Shown: positions 9,192 to 17,265, counted from the first letter of the stretch. The stretch is 42,232 nucleotides of DNA from Embleya sp040605455 (GCF_040605455.1 NZ_JBEXCV010000069.1:1-42232), one strand, 5' to 3'. Numbers and translations are program-made. The notes: generated from the letters alone by a model not told the origin.

Positions 9192-10730
9192 TCAGTCGCC
9201 GGCGGCCAACGCCCGGACCGTGTCCATGTCGTCCGCCTCCGCCGCCGTCTTGTCCTCGCGGTAGCGCAGCACCCGGGCGAATCGCAGCGCCAGCCCGCCC
9301 GGATAGCGGGTACTGGTCTGCAATCCGTCGAAGGCGATCTCGACCACGAGTTCGGGCCGCACCCACACGGTCCAGTCGTCCCGGCGAACGGCCAACTCCT
9401 GCAATCGCTCGGTCTGCCACGCGAGCAGCTCGTCGGTGAGCCCCTTGAACGTCTTGCCGAGCATCACGAACCCGTGCCCGCCCGGATCCCGCGCGCCCAG
9501 GTGCAGGTTGCTCAGCGTCCCGCGGCGGCGCCCGTGGCCCCACTCGGCGGCCAGCACCACCAGGTCGAGGGTGTGCCGCGGTTTGACCTTGACCCACCCG
9601 GCGCCGCGCCGACCCGCCGTATAGGGGGTGTCCGACGACTTGACCACCACACCCTCGTGCCCATGCGCGACCGCGTCGGCGAAGAACGCGTCGGCTGCCG
9701 CGTCGTCCCCGGTGACCAAACGAGGCACCAACAGTTCGGCCGGTGCGAGCGCTTCGAGCGCGGCCCAGCGCTCGGCGCCCGGCCGGTCGATCAGGTCCGC
9801 ACCGTCCACGTGCAACGCGTCGAACAGGTACACCGTCAACGGCGTGTCGGCCCGCAGCCGCGCGGCGTCGTGGGTGCCGGTCCGGGACGCGGTGATCTGG
9901 AACGGATGCGGCCGGCCGTCCGGGCGCAGCGCGATCGCCTCGCCGTCGAGCACCACGGCGCGCACCGGTAGCACGCGCACCGCCTCGACCAACTCCGGGA
10001 CGCGCGTGGTGATGTCGTCCAGGCTGCGGGTGAACACCGCGACGTGGTCGCCGTCGCGGTGGATCTGCACCCGGATGCCGTCGATCTTCCACTCCAGCGC
10101 GACCCTGGCATCCGGGTCCTTGGCCCGCAGCTTGGTCAGCGCGGCGGGCACGTCCGGCGCGGAGGCGGCCAGCATCGGGCGCACCGGGTGGCCCACCTCC
10201 AGGGTGAAGGCGGCGAGCGCGGCCTCGCCGCCGGCGAGCGCCGCGGCGGCCACCGGGCCGGCGGCGCCGCGCAACATCAGTGCCCGCCGCACCGCCGTCA
10301 CCGGTACCTCGGCGGCCCTCGCGACGGCGTCCGCCATCACCCCGTCCAGCGCGCCCTGCCGCACCTCGCCGACCAACAACCCGATCAGGAACCGCTGCTC
10401 GACCGCGGTGGCCCGGGCGAACAGGGCCTCGATCAGCGCCCGTCGAGCAGCCTGCGACCCGGCGCCGGTGGTGGTGCCGACCGCTTCCAGCGCGGTGTCG
10501 ACCTCCAGCAGGGTCAGCGACGGCGTACCGGCCGGCTCCGGCAACGCGCGCAACGCGGCGGGCCCGACCCCGATCTGCCGCTGGGTGAGCGCGCCCGCCA
10601 GATAGGCCACCAGCACGGTCGCCTCCGCCGGATCCGCGCGCCGCAGACACCCGGCCACCAACTCCGCCTTCGCGGTCCGTCCATCCTCACTCGCGATCTC
10701 CCGCGACACGACAGCCACCTCATGAAACAT
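9192..10730 (-). CDS. ATP-dependent DNA ligase
   Basis: A 512-residue ligase that seals DNA nicks using ATP. The N-terminal DNA-binding domain (about 1-180) begins MFHEVAVVSREIA. The adenylation domain has motif I KIDGIR with nucleophile Lys215, motif III around YLFDALHVDG, motif IV EGVVVKS and motif V WVKVKP. An OB-fold domain ends the protein. The architecture matches the LigB-type ligases of actinobacteria, which are additional to the NAD-dependent LigA. No ku or polymerase partner is adjacent, so a role in end joining is not indicated. ATG 10730 is preferred because family members start at this point; the open frame upstream runs through low-complexity repeats. There is no obvious Shine-Dalgarno sequence. 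Confidence 0.93.
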   Translation of the reverse strand: MFHEVAVVSREIASEDGRTAKAELVAGCLRRADPAEATVLVAYLAGALTQRQIGVGPAALRALPEPAGTPSLTLLEVDTALEAVGTTTGAGSQAARRALIEALFARATAVEQRFLIGLLVGEVRQGALDGVMADAVARAAEVPVTAVRRALMLRGAAGPVAAAALAGGEAALAAFTLEVGHPVRPMLAASAPDVPAALTKLRAKDPDARVALEWKIDGIRVQIHRDGDHVAVFTRSLDDITTRVPELVEAVRVLPVRAVVLDGEAIALRPDGRPHPFQITASRTGTHDAARLRADTPLTVYLFDALHVDGADLIDRPGAERWAALEALAPAELLVPRLVTGDDAAADAFFADAVAHGHEGVVVKSSDTPYTAGRRGAGWVKVKPRHTLDLVVLAAEWGHGRRRGTLSNLHLGARDPGGHGFVMLGKTFKGLTDELLAWQTERLQELAVRRDDWTVWVRPELVVEIAFDGLQTSTRYPGGLALRFARVLRYREDKTAAEADDMDTVRALAAGD

Positions 10731-10765
10731 CAGCGACCCCACGCCACGACTCCTCACGCCGAACA

Positions 10766-10815
10766 CCTCCCCCAACCATCGCCCCACCCACCCCAACTCA
10801 TGCCCCCAACCCCCA
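10766..10815 (-). other. G-tract cluster in the ligase leader (possible G-quadruplex)
   Basis: On the minus strand, runs of 3-5 Gs follow closely: GGGGG, TT, GGGGG, an 8-base gap, GGGG, T, GGG, T, GGGG, an 8-base gap, GGGGG. They lie 35-85 bases upstream of the ligase start. The spacing is compatible with a G-quadruplex in DNA or mRNA, which is inference. Confidence 0.4.
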
Positions 10816-10901
10816 TCCAGCCGAGCCACCCCGAAGCAAAAGCACACCGGGCAACACGGGCGGGGCCGGAGCAACGGGGCGAACGGGGCAGAGCGGGTCG
10901 G

Positions 10902-10970
10902 GGCGGGCACGGCGGGCACGGCGAGGCCGGCGGAGCAGGCCGACACGGCGGGCACGGCGGGCACGGCGGG
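10902..10970. repeat. GGCGGGCAC 9-bp repeats
   Basis: The 9-base unit occurs twice in tandem at 10902-10919, then twice more at 10947-10964 followed by a partial GGCGGG, with a diverged spacer between the blocks. It is a GC minisatellite with no coding function seen. Confidence 0.75.
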
Positions 10971-11102
10971 ACTGAGCGAACAGAGCACGGCACGGCGACG
11001 CGGGTGGAGCGCGGCGCGGTGGGCGGGGCGGCGCAGCGCGGGCAGGCAGGCAGGCAGCGACCGGTGGCGGATCTCCCGGCTGCCCACACGCGGGACGCGC
11101 AG

Positions 11103-11212
11103 CACGTTGCCAAGCGCAGCTCGCGCATGCCGCCACAACACGTTGCCGATCCTCAGCTCGCGCATGCGGACACAGCACGTTGCCGGGCCCCAACTCGCGC
11201 ATACCGCCGCAG
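11103..11212. repeat. three tandem 36-37-bp intergenic repeats
   Basis: Units at 11103-11138, 11139-11175 and 11176-11212 each start CACGTTGCC, then after 5-6 variable bases carry CAGCTCGCGCATGC (CAACTCGCGCATAC in the third) and an 8-base tail such as CGCCACAA. A truncated CTCGCG follows. The conserved blocks alternate with variable bases, unlike a simple microsatellite. The variable part is too short for CRISPR spacers. Confidence 0.85.
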
Positions 11213-11342
11213 CTCGCGTGGGTCGGGGTCTTGACGGAGCTCGGGATCTCGGCTCCGAAGCGCCGATGGGCCGGGGCGCGGGGCAAGCCCCCGGGTCCCG
11301 GCCCAGCACGGCGATCGATGCGGCAAGCCGCGATCGGTTCGG

Positions 11343-12785
11343 CTACAGGATCGCGCCCGGGCGGTACTTCGCCGCCTCCGGATGCTTCGCGGCCACCGTC
11401 TCCACCCGCCGGACCACCTCGGCCACCTGGGCCGCCGCCGCGCCGGTGAAGGACAGCCGGTCGGCGAGCAGCGTGTCCAGCGCCGCACGGTCCAGCGGCA
11501 GCCGCTCGTCGGCGGCGAGCCGGTCGAGCAGTTCGTTGCGCTCGACGCCCTCGCGCAGCGCCAGCGCGGAGGCGACCGCGTGCTCCTTGATCACCTCGTG
11601 CGCGGCCTCGCGCCCCACACCGCCGCGGATCGCGGCCATCAGCACCTTGGTCGTGGCCAGGAACGGCAGGTAACGGTCCAGCTCGCGGGCGACCACGGCC
11701 GGGAACGCGCCGAACTCCTCCAGCACGGTCAGGAACGTCTCGATCAGGCCGTCGAACGCGAAGAACGCGTCCGGCAGCGCGACCCGACGCACCACCGAGC
11801 AGGACACATCGCCCTCGTTCCACTGATCGCCCGCGAGCTCGCCGACCATCGAGGCGTAGCCGCGCAGGATCACCGTGAAGCCGTTCACCCGCTCGCACGA
11901 GCGTGTGTTCATCTTGTGCGGCATCGCGGACGAGCCGACCTGGCCGGGTTGGAAGCCCTCGGTGACCAGCTCGTGCCCGGCCATCAGCCGGATCGTCTTG
12001 GCCAGCGACGACGGCGCACCGGCCAGCTGCACCAGCGCGGTGACCACGTCGTAGTCGAGCGAGCGCGGGTAGACCTGGCCGACCGAGACGAACGCGTGCT
12101 CGAAGCCCAGGTGCGCCGCGACGCGCCCCTCCAGCTCGGCCAGCTTGTCCTCGTCGCCACCGAGCAGGTCGAGCATGTCCTGTGCGGTGCCCACCGGACC
12201 CTTGATCCCGCGCAGCGGGTAACGGGTGATCAGGTCGTCGAGGCGGCTGTAGGCGACCAGCAGCTCGTCGGTCGCCGAGGCGAACCGCTTGCCCAGCGTG
12301 GTGGCCTGCGCGGCGACGTTGTGCGAACGGCCCGCCATGACCAGCTCGGCGTGTTGCGCGGACAGCTCGGCCAGCCGCACCAGCAGGGCCACCACCCGAT
12401 CGCGGACCAGTTCCAGCGACGATCGAATCTGCAGCTGCTCGACGTTCTCGGTCAGGTCGCGCGAGGTCATGCCCTTGTGCACGTGCTCGTGGCCGGCGAG
12501 GGCGTTGAACTCCTCGATCCGGGCCTTGACGTCGTGCCGGGTGACCCGCTCGCGCTCGGCGATCGAGGCCAGGTCGACCTGGTCGATCACCCGCTCGTAG
12601 TCGGCGACCGCACCCTCGGGCACCTCGATGCCCAGGTCGGCCTGGGCACGCAGGACCGCGAGCCACAGTCGGCGCTCCAGCACCACCTTGTGCTCGGGGG
12701 ACCACAGCGTGGCCAGTGCCGGGGAGGCGTAGCGGTTGGCCAAAACGTTCGGAATGCGGGGCTTGCGCACAGGCTGGGACGTCAC
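11343..12785 (-). CDS. purB: adenylosuccinate lyase
   Basis: A 480-residue fumarase/aspartase-superfamily enzyme of purine synthesis. It cleaves SAICAR to AICAR plus fumarate and adenylosuccinate to AMP plus fumarate. Diagnostic segments are TRHDVKARIEEF, HVHKGMTSRDLTENVEQLQI, the RSHNVAAQATTLGKRFA histidine region, and the signature GSSAMPHKMN (catalytic loop). The start is taken as GTG 12785: there is no Shine-Dalgarno sequence, but TAAACT on the minus strand (12799-12794) lies eight bases before it, a spacing that fits a leaderless transcript. Further upstream the frame runs into a different, low-quality composition. It diverges from the UPF0060 gene. Confidence 0.96.
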   Translation of the reverse strand: MTSQPVRKPRIPNVLANRYASPALATLWSPEHKVVLERRLWLAVLRAQADLGIEVPEGAVADYERVIDQVDLASIAERERVTRHDVKARIEEFNALAGHEHVHKGMTSRDLTENVEQLQIRSSLELVRDRVVALLVRLAELSAQHAELVMAGRSHNVAAQATTLGKRFASATDELLVAYSRLDDLITRYPLRGIKGPVGTAQDMLDLLGGDEDKLAELEGRVAAHLGFEHAFVSVGQVYPRSLDYDVVTALVQLAGAPSSLAKTIRLMAGHELVTEGFQPGQVGSSAMPHKMNTRSCERVNGFTVILRGYASMVGELAGDQWNEGDVSCSVVRRVALPDAFFAFDGLIETFLTVLEEFGAFPAVVARELDRYLPFLATTKVLMAAIRGGVGREAAHEVIKEHAVASALALREGVERNELLDRLAADERLPLDRAALDTLLADRLSFTGAAAAQVAEVVRRVETVAAKHPEAAKYRPGAIL

Positions 12786-12793
12786 GAGCGGCG

Positions 12794-12799
12794 AGTTTA
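12794..12799 (-). promoter_or_regulatory. -10 element of a probable leaderless purB promoter
   Basis: Minus-strand TAAACT fits the actinobacterial TANNNT -10 pattern and ends eight bases before the purB GTG. That would place the transcription start at or next to the start codon, explaining why no ribosome-binding site is seen. Confidence 0.5.
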
Positions 12800-12822
12800 C
12801 CGAGCCGTGGCAGCCGCCCACG

Positions 12823-12933
12823 ACGTACGTCCACGTTCGCGCCTCGCGGCGCCCGCACGCGGGGGCGTGGACCCGTCCGCGAGCGTGCTTTCGCCCCGTC
12901 CCCGATGCGGCCCTTAACGTACGTCCATGTTCG
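12823..12933. repeat. 17-bp direct repeat flanking the UPF0060 promoter
   Basis: ACGTACGTCCACGTTCG (12823-12839) recurs as ACGTACGTCCATGTTCG (12917-12933), 16 of 17 identical and 94 bases apart. The second copy spans the ATG of the UPF0060 gene. Each contains the palindrome ACGTACGT. Confidence 0.8.
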
Positions 12934-13259
12934 TCGCGCGCTCGCTGGTCCTGTTCGTACTCGCCGCCCTCGCCGAGATCGGCGGCGCGTGGCTGGTCTG
13001 GCAGTCCGTACGCGAGCATCGGCCGTGGTGGGTGGCCGGCCTCGGGGTGATCGCGCTGGGCGTGTACGGCTTCGTGGCCACCCTCCAGCCGGACGCGAAC
13101 TTCGGCCGGATCCTGGCCGCGTACGGCGGTGTCTTCGTCGCGGGTTCACTCGCGTGGGGGATGGTCGTGGACGGTTTCCGCCCGGACCCCTGGGACCTCG
13201 CCGGGGCAACCGTCTGCCTGGCCGGCGTCGCCCTGATCATGTACGCGCCGCGGCGTTGA
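12927..13259 (+). CDS. UPF0060 (YnfA-like) small membrane protein
   Basis: A 110-residue integral membrane protein with four predicted helices (about 4-22, 34-52, 62-80, 88-106). Family hallmarks are LAALAEIGGAWLVW near the N-terminus and FGRILAAYGGVFVAGSL in the third segment. UPF0060/YnfA proteins resemble small multidrug resistance transporters in fold; the natural substrate is not established. No Shine-Dalgarno sequence precedes ATG 12927. TAACGT (12915-12920) ends six bases before it, so a leaderless transcript is likely. The gene diverges from purB. Confidence 0.9.
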   Translation: MFVARSLVLFVLAALAEIGGAWLVWQSVREHRPWWVAGLGVIALGVYGFVATLQPDANFGRILAAYGGVFVAGSLAWGMVVDGFRPDPWDLAGATVCLAGVALIMYAPRR

Positions 13260-13349
13260 CGCCGCGTCACAACCCGTGTCCCGCACCGCATGTGCCGACC
13301 GCCGCCGGGTAGACGCCGGCCATCGCGGGACGACGTTGGGGGCGGGCAC

Positions 13350-14618
13350 ATGGGCAGGTGGCAGGACGCACGAAACGCGCGCAGGGCACGAGCCGAGCGC
13401 GAGGAGCGGACTGCCCGTGCACTGCGCGGCGACGGCAGTCGCACGGCAGCGGACACCGAGCGGCCCGGTAGACCCGACGTGGCCGAGGAGCGAACCGGTA
13501 AGGTCCCGGGCCCGCGCGAGACCGACCGCCCGAGATCCGAGCATCCACCCACCGGGGCGGTGGACCTCGCCAAGCCCGAGCACGGCACCGAGGACACCGC
13601 CGAGGGCACCGCCGAGCGGGCGCCGGCCCCCGAGAATCTCCCCGAACGCCCCGGCGACCTGCCCAAGTCGTCGTGGTTCAAGGCCGCGTGGCGCACGATC
13701 CGGGAGTTCAAGGAGGACGACCTCAACATCTGGGCCGCCGCGCTCACCTATCAGAGCGTGCTGTCGATCTTCCCGGCACTGCTGGTCGTGGTCTCGCTGG
13801 TCGGCCTGGCCGGTCGCTCCGCCACCGACGCACTGACCGAGAACGTGCAGAGCGTGGCGCCCACCGAGACGCATCAGATCGTGATCAACGCGATTCAAAA
13901 CCTCGAACACAGCCGGGGCACCGCCGGCCCGCTCGCGCTGGCCGGCCTGGGTCTGGCGCTGTGGTCGGCCTCGGGCTATGTCGCCGCCTTCATGCGCGCG
14001 TGCAACACGATCTACGACGTGCCCGAGGGCCGGCCGCTGTGGAAGACGGTGCCGACCCGGATCGCGGTCACCGTGGTGACCCTGCTCCTGCTGTCGATCT
14101 GCGCGATCGCGGTGGTGTTCACCGGCTCGCTGGCCAAACAGGCCGGACACGCGCTGGGGGTGGGCGAGGCGGGCGTGCTGCTGTGGGACTACGCGAAGTG
14201 GCCGGTGCTGATCGTGGTGGTCAACTTCCTGTTCGCGCTGCTGTACTGGGCCGCGCCGAACGCCAAACAGGGCTTTCGCTGGATCACTCCCGGCGGCATC
14301 CTCGCGGTGCTGCTGTGGGCCTTCTTCTCCGCCGCTTTCGCCTACTACGTGGCCAACTTCGGCACCTACAACAAGACCTACGGCACGCTCGCCGCGGTGA
14401 TCGTGTTCCTGATCTGGCTGTGGTTGACCAACATGGCGATCCTGCTCGGCGCCGAGTACAACGCCGAGATCGAGCGGGCCCGGGCGATCGCCGGCGGCCA
14501 CCCGCCGACCCTGGAGCCGTACGTCCGGATGCGCAACGCACCCAAACCCAAGGGTGCCTGGAAACGATGGTTCCGGTTCGGTCGCACACCCGAGGCGGAG
14601 CGGGCAACCGAGGAGTAG
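13350..14618 (+). CDS. YihY/BrkB-family inner membrane protein
   Basis: A 422-residue membrane protein of the YihY/virulence factor BrkB family (once thought to include RNase BN). The first ~105 residues are charged, Arg/Glu/Pro-rich and probably disordered. The core begins SSWFKAAWRTIREFKEDDLNIWAAALTYQSVLSIFP, recognisable family sequence, and holds about six membrane helices up to residue ~375. The motif GTYNKTYGTLAAVIVFLIWL and the ending NMAILLGAEYNAEIER are typical. Function in bacteria is not settled. ATG 13350 follows a G-rich site; the frame is open further upstream. The methyltransferase gene starts 12 bases after its stop, suggesting co-transcription. Confidence 0.92.
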   Translation: MGRWQDARNARRARAEREERTARALRGDGSRTAADTERPGRPDVAEERTGKVPGPRETDRPRSEHPPTGAVDLAKPEHGTEDTAEGTAERAPAPENLPERPGDLPKSSWFKAAWRTIREFKEDDLNIWAAALTYQSVLSIFPALLVVVSLVGLAGRSATDALTENVQSVAPTETHQIVINAIQNLEHSRGTAGPLALAGLGLALWSASGYVAAFMRACNTIYDVPEGRPLWKTVPTRIAVTVVTLLLLSICAIAVVFTGSLAKQAGHALGVGEAGVLLWDYAKWPVLIVVVNFLFALLYWAAPNAKQGFRWITPGGILAVLLWAFFSAAFAYYVANFGTYNKTYGTLAAVIVFLIWLWLTNMAILLGAEYNAEIERARAIAGGHPPTLEPYVRMRNAPKPKGAWKRWFRFGRTPEAERATEE

Positions 14619-14630
14619 ACAATCGAGGTC

Positions 14631-15203
14631 ATGGACAAGATCCGGCCCGCGTACGAGGAACTGGGCGCCGAGGGCTTCTATGCCACCCACGGGGCGCAGT
14701 ACCGCAACCCGCACGAGCCGCGTGTGCGGGCGGTACTGGCCCAGGCGTTGGCGGAGCCGGTGGCCGCCGAGCCGAAGCTCCTCGACAGTGTGCTCGACCT
14801 GGCCTGCGGCAGCGGCGAGGCCACTCTCGCGCTGCGTGAACTCGGTGCGCGCGAGATCTCGGGCATCGATCCGTACACGGGCGTCGCCTATCGCGAGCGG
14901 ACCGGGACCGACGCCGAGGCGTTGCGCTTCGAGGAGATCGCGGCGGGCGCGTTGGCGGGCCGCACGTACTCGCTCGTGGTGTGCACGTACGCACTGCACC
15001 TGCTCGCCGAGTCCCGACTGCCCGCGCTGGCCTACGCGCTGACTGAGGTCACGTCCGCGTTCGTGGTGGTGACTCCGCACAAGCGTCCGGTGTTGCGGCC
15101 GGAGTGGGGGTGGCACCTGCGGCGGGAACTGGTCGTGGATCGGGCTCGGGCCCGGCTGTATCGGACTTCGCCCGAGCCCGTCGAGGCGACTGGGCCACGG
15201 TGA
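14631..15203 (+). CDS. small class I SAM-dependent methyltransferase-like protein
   Basis: A 190-residue protein with the SAM-binding glycine loop VLDLACGSGEATLAL (about 54-68) and an acidic motif II region ending ISGIDPYTG. It is shorter than usual for class I methyltransferases and ends soon after the FVVVTPHK strand, so the C-terminal sheet may be minimal. Target is unknown. Only 12 bases separate it from the YihY-like gene, so they are probably one transcript. Its last 155 bases overlap, in antisense, the 3' end of the convergent EamA gene. Confidence 0.78.
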   Translation: MDKIRPAYEELGAEGFYATHGAQYRNPHEPRVRAVLAQALAEPVAAEPKLLDSVLDLACGSGEATLALRELGAREISGIDPYTGVAYRERTGTDAEALRFEEIAAGALAGRTYSLVVCTYALHLLAESRLPALAYALTEVTSAFVVVTPHKRPVLRPEWGWHLRRELVVDRARARLYRTSPEPVEATGPR

Positions 15204-16083
15204 CGCCGGCGCTGGCGATCACCACCAGCGCGATACCCGCGATCTGGATCGGCACGAGCGACTGATGCAGCACGAGGAATCCGGCGATCGCGGCCACGGC
15301 CGGTTCGAGGCTGGCCAGCAGCCCGAACATCGCGGGCGTCAGATGCTTCATCGCGAGCATCTCGAAGCTGTACGGCAACGCCGAGGACAGCAGCGCGACG
15401 CACGCGCCCAAGCCGAGCACCTTGGGCTCCAGGAGCGCGCTTCCGGCCGTGGCCACGCCGAACGGGGTGACCAGCACCGCGGCCACCGCGAAGCCGAGGG
15501 CCAGGCCCTCGACGCCGTCGAAGCGCTTGGAGATCTTCGAGGCGACCACGATGTAGCCCGCCCAGCAGGCCGCCGCCGCCATGACGAAGGCGACGCCGAC
15601 CGGGTCCAGACCGCTGAAGCCGCCGCGACCCAGGAGCAGCACACCGACGGCCGCGAGCACGATCCATGTCATGTCGCGCAACCGGCGCGACAACACCACG
15701 GCCAGACCGAGCGGCCCGAGAAACTCCAGCGTGACCGCCGGGCCCAGCGGCAGCCGTTCTATCGCTTCGTAGAAGAACATGTTCATGCCCGCGAACATCA
15801 CGCCCAGGCCGACCACCACGAGCCAGTCCGCACGGGTGCGCCCGCGCAGCCGCGGCCGGGCGAAGGCGAGCAGGATGCTCGCGGCCAGCACCAGCCGCAG
15901 CGTGACCGCGCCGGCGGGTCCCACGGACGGGAACAGCCGGGCCGCGAACGCCGCGCCGAACTGGATCGAGCACGCGCTCGCCAACACCAGCAACACCGAG
16001 CGCCCCTGTGCGCCCGGCAGCAGCCGGTCGACGAATGCGGGCAGCGCACGCGAGGTCGCATCGGGGGTGGCGCGGGAGGTCAT
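15049..16083 (-). CDS. EamA/RhtA-family transporter (DMT superfamily)
   Basis: A 344-residue exporter with two EamA repeats and about ten membrane helices over residues 25-295. The C-terminal repeat shows LPYSFEMLAMKHLTPAMFGLL and SLEPAVAAIAGFLVLHQ, the pattern of RhtA-type (threonine/homoserine exporter-like) proteins. Substrate is inferred only as amino acids or small metabolites. The start ATG 16083 follows GAGGA closely. After the last helix the protein runs on for about 50 Pro/Ala/Arg-rich residues, which are encoded opposite the methyltransferase gene. This tail is probably disordered and reflects a lost or distant stop. Confidence 0.92.
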   Translation of the reverse strand: MTSRATPDATSRALPAFVDRLLPGAQGRSVLLVLASACSIQFGAAFAARLFPSVGPAGAVTLRLVLAASILLAFARPRLRGRTRADWLVVVGLGVMFAGMNMFFYEAIERLPLGPAVTLEFLGPLGLAVVLSRRLRDMTWIVLAAVGVLLLGRGGFSGLDPVGVAFVMAAAACWAGYIVVASKISKRFDGVEGLALGFAVAAVLVTPFGVATAGSALLEPKVLGLGACVALLSSALPYSFEMLAMKHLTPAMFGLLASLEPAVAAIAGFLVLHQSLVPIQIAGIALVVIASAGVTVAQSPRRARAKSDTAGPEPDPRPVPAAGATPTPAATPDACAESPPRTRT

Positions 16084-16114
16084 TCCTCGACACTACGGAC
16101 ATCGTCAAGCCGGT

Positions 16115-16762
16115 TCAGACACCGGCCCCGGACGTCGCGGATTTGCGATCCCGGACCACCTTGCGCAGGGCCTCGGGCACCGGGCCCAGGCCGGCCTCCA
16201 GCTCCCGGATACGGCCCTTGGCGGCTCGGCGTTCCCGACCGCCGAGCACGACACGCAGTTCGCCCTCGTAGGCCAGCGCGGCCAGCGCCGCGTCCGTCGC
16301 CGGGACGCGTGCGACTGGCCGGCCCGGCTTGACCGCGTCCCACATCGCCTTGGTCGCGGCGGCGCGCAGTTGCGGTTGGCGCAGGAGCATCCGCCGGCCC
16401 GGGATGATGCCCAGGAACCGGTGCGACTCGAATCTGATCACCCGCTCGCGTTCGAGCCCGGCGCCGACCCGCCCGATGGCCTGCCGGTCGCCCTTCTTGA
16501 TCCAGTGGCGCCATCGGTGGGGCCGTTCGCTCGCGGTGATCCTGCCCAGCAGCTCGGCCGCCAGGTCGCAGTCCGGAGCGGCGACACCCCGACGGGCGAT
16601 CGCCGTAACCTTGCCTGCGTCGTCACGGATGAGGCCCTGCTCGTACAGGTCGTACAGGGCCGCGGCCTGGAGCGTTGCCCCCAGGTTGCTTCGGCTCAGC
16701 AGTCGTTGCCGCTCGGGACTGTAGGCGAGCAGAAACACTCGCCGGGCCAGGGACACGTTCAC
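16115..16762 (-). CDS. GPP34 (GOLPH3/Vps74-like) domain protein
   Basis: A 215-residue cytosolic protein matching the bacterial GPP34 family. It has the N-terminal LLAYSPERQRLL, then GATLQAAALYDLYEQGLIR (about 28-46), and helical segments to GRERRAAKGRIRELE. Eukaryotic GOLPH3/Vps74 binds phosphatidylinositol 4-phosphate and glycosyltransferase tails at the Golgi; the role in actinobacteria, where the family is common, is unknown. The start GTG 16762 has AGGAGG five bases upstream, the best ribosome-binding site of the operon. It is the third gene after SPFH and the ribbon-helix-helix gene, 47 bases from the latter. Their co-occurrence hints at a membrane-associated role, which is inference. 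Confidence 0.85.
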   Translation of the reverse strand: MNVSLARRVFLLAYSPERQRLLSRSNLGATLQAAALYDLYEQGLIRDDAGKVTAIARRGVAAPDCDLAAELLGRITASERPHRWRHWIKKGDRQAIGRVGAGLERERVIRFESHRFLGIIPGRRMLLRQPQLRAAATKAMWDAVKPGRPVARVPATDAALAALAYEGELRVVLGGRERRAAKGRIRELEAGLGPVPEALRKVVRDRKSATSGAGV

Positions 16763-16809
16763 GTCGACCTCCTCGGCGCCAGGGCGTCGCGTCGTCTTCG
16801 GGCTTGTCG

Positions 16810-17265
16810 TCACGGCGCGGTACCGATGTCGCCGGCGTCGCCGTGGCCGCGGCCACGATTGCCGGCACCGCCAGGATCGTCTCGATCGCCACCGTCGCCT
16901 CCGCCGGGCTCGGTATCGGACTCGGTATCGGACTCGGACTCGGACTCGGTATCGGTATCGGATTCGGTATCGGATTCGGTATCGGATTCGGACTTGTGGG
17001 ACTCGTCGGACGCGGGCCCGCCGGACCCGCCGGACACGGACTCGGCTCCGGGGGTCGCCTGACGGGCGGGGGCGGCCTTGGGGGGTCGGCCCCGGCGGGC
17101 CGGACGGCCGGCGTTGCCCGGCATCCGGCCCGCGTCGCCCAGGGAGCGCCGCAACAGGAACTCGATCTGCGCGTTGGTGCTGCGCAGTTCGTCGGCGGCC
17201 CACTTGGCGATCGCGTCGTGCACCGCCGGGTCCAGGCGAAGCAGGATCTTCTTGCGCTCGGTCAC
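16810..17265 (-). CDS. ribbon-helix-helix protein with AT-hook-like motif and Ser/Asp/Glu repeat tail
   Basis: A 151-residue protein. Residues 1-45 (KKILLRLDPAVHDAIAKWA, then LRSTNAQIEFLLRR) have the strand-helix-helix pattern of Arc/CopG DNA-binding proteins. A basic linker carries RGRP at 58-61, the core of an AT-hook. Residues 91-120 are a run of SD, TE and SE pairs encoded by a hexamer microsatellite, followed by a Gly/Asp-rich end. The start GTG 17265 lies nine bases after the SPFH stop, so the two are surely co-transcribed. A DNA-binding protein here could autoregulate through the AT-rich palindrome at 18242-18257. The acidic tail is unusual, and its length may vary by slippage. Confidence 0.8.
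   Translation of the reverse strand: MTERKKILLRLDPAVHDAIAKWAADELRSTNAQIEFLLRRSLGDAGRMPGNAGRPARRGRPPKAAPARQATPGAESVSGGSGGPASDESHKSESDTESDTESDTDTESESESDTESDTEPGGGDGGDRDDPGGAGNRGRGHGDAGDIGTAP
16909..16991. repeat. hexamer-based microsatellite coding the acidic tail
   Basis: CGGTAT, CGGACT and CGGATT hexamers repeat in mixed order over 83 bases. On the minus strand they encode alternating Ser-Asp, Thr-Glu and Ser-Glu pairs of the ribbon-helix-helix protein. Units keep the frame in all slippage products. Confidence 0.92.

Larger units (their letters stand above)
10731..11342. other. 612-base gene-free stretch between ligase and purB, rich in repeats
   Basis: No credible gene is seen on either strand; open frames here are Arg/Pro/Ala low-complexity. 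From left to right it holds a run of C-tracts (G-tracts on the ligase strand), short GGCGGGCAC repeats, GGCA repeats near 11040, and three 36-37-bp tandem units. Both flanking genes are on the minus strand, so it serves as the ligase leader and the purB trailer. Confidence 0.8.

Noticed and set aside
11103..11212. CRISPR-like array
   Set aside because: Only three units, directly adjacent, with 5-6 variable bases instead of unique spacers, and no cas genes nearby.
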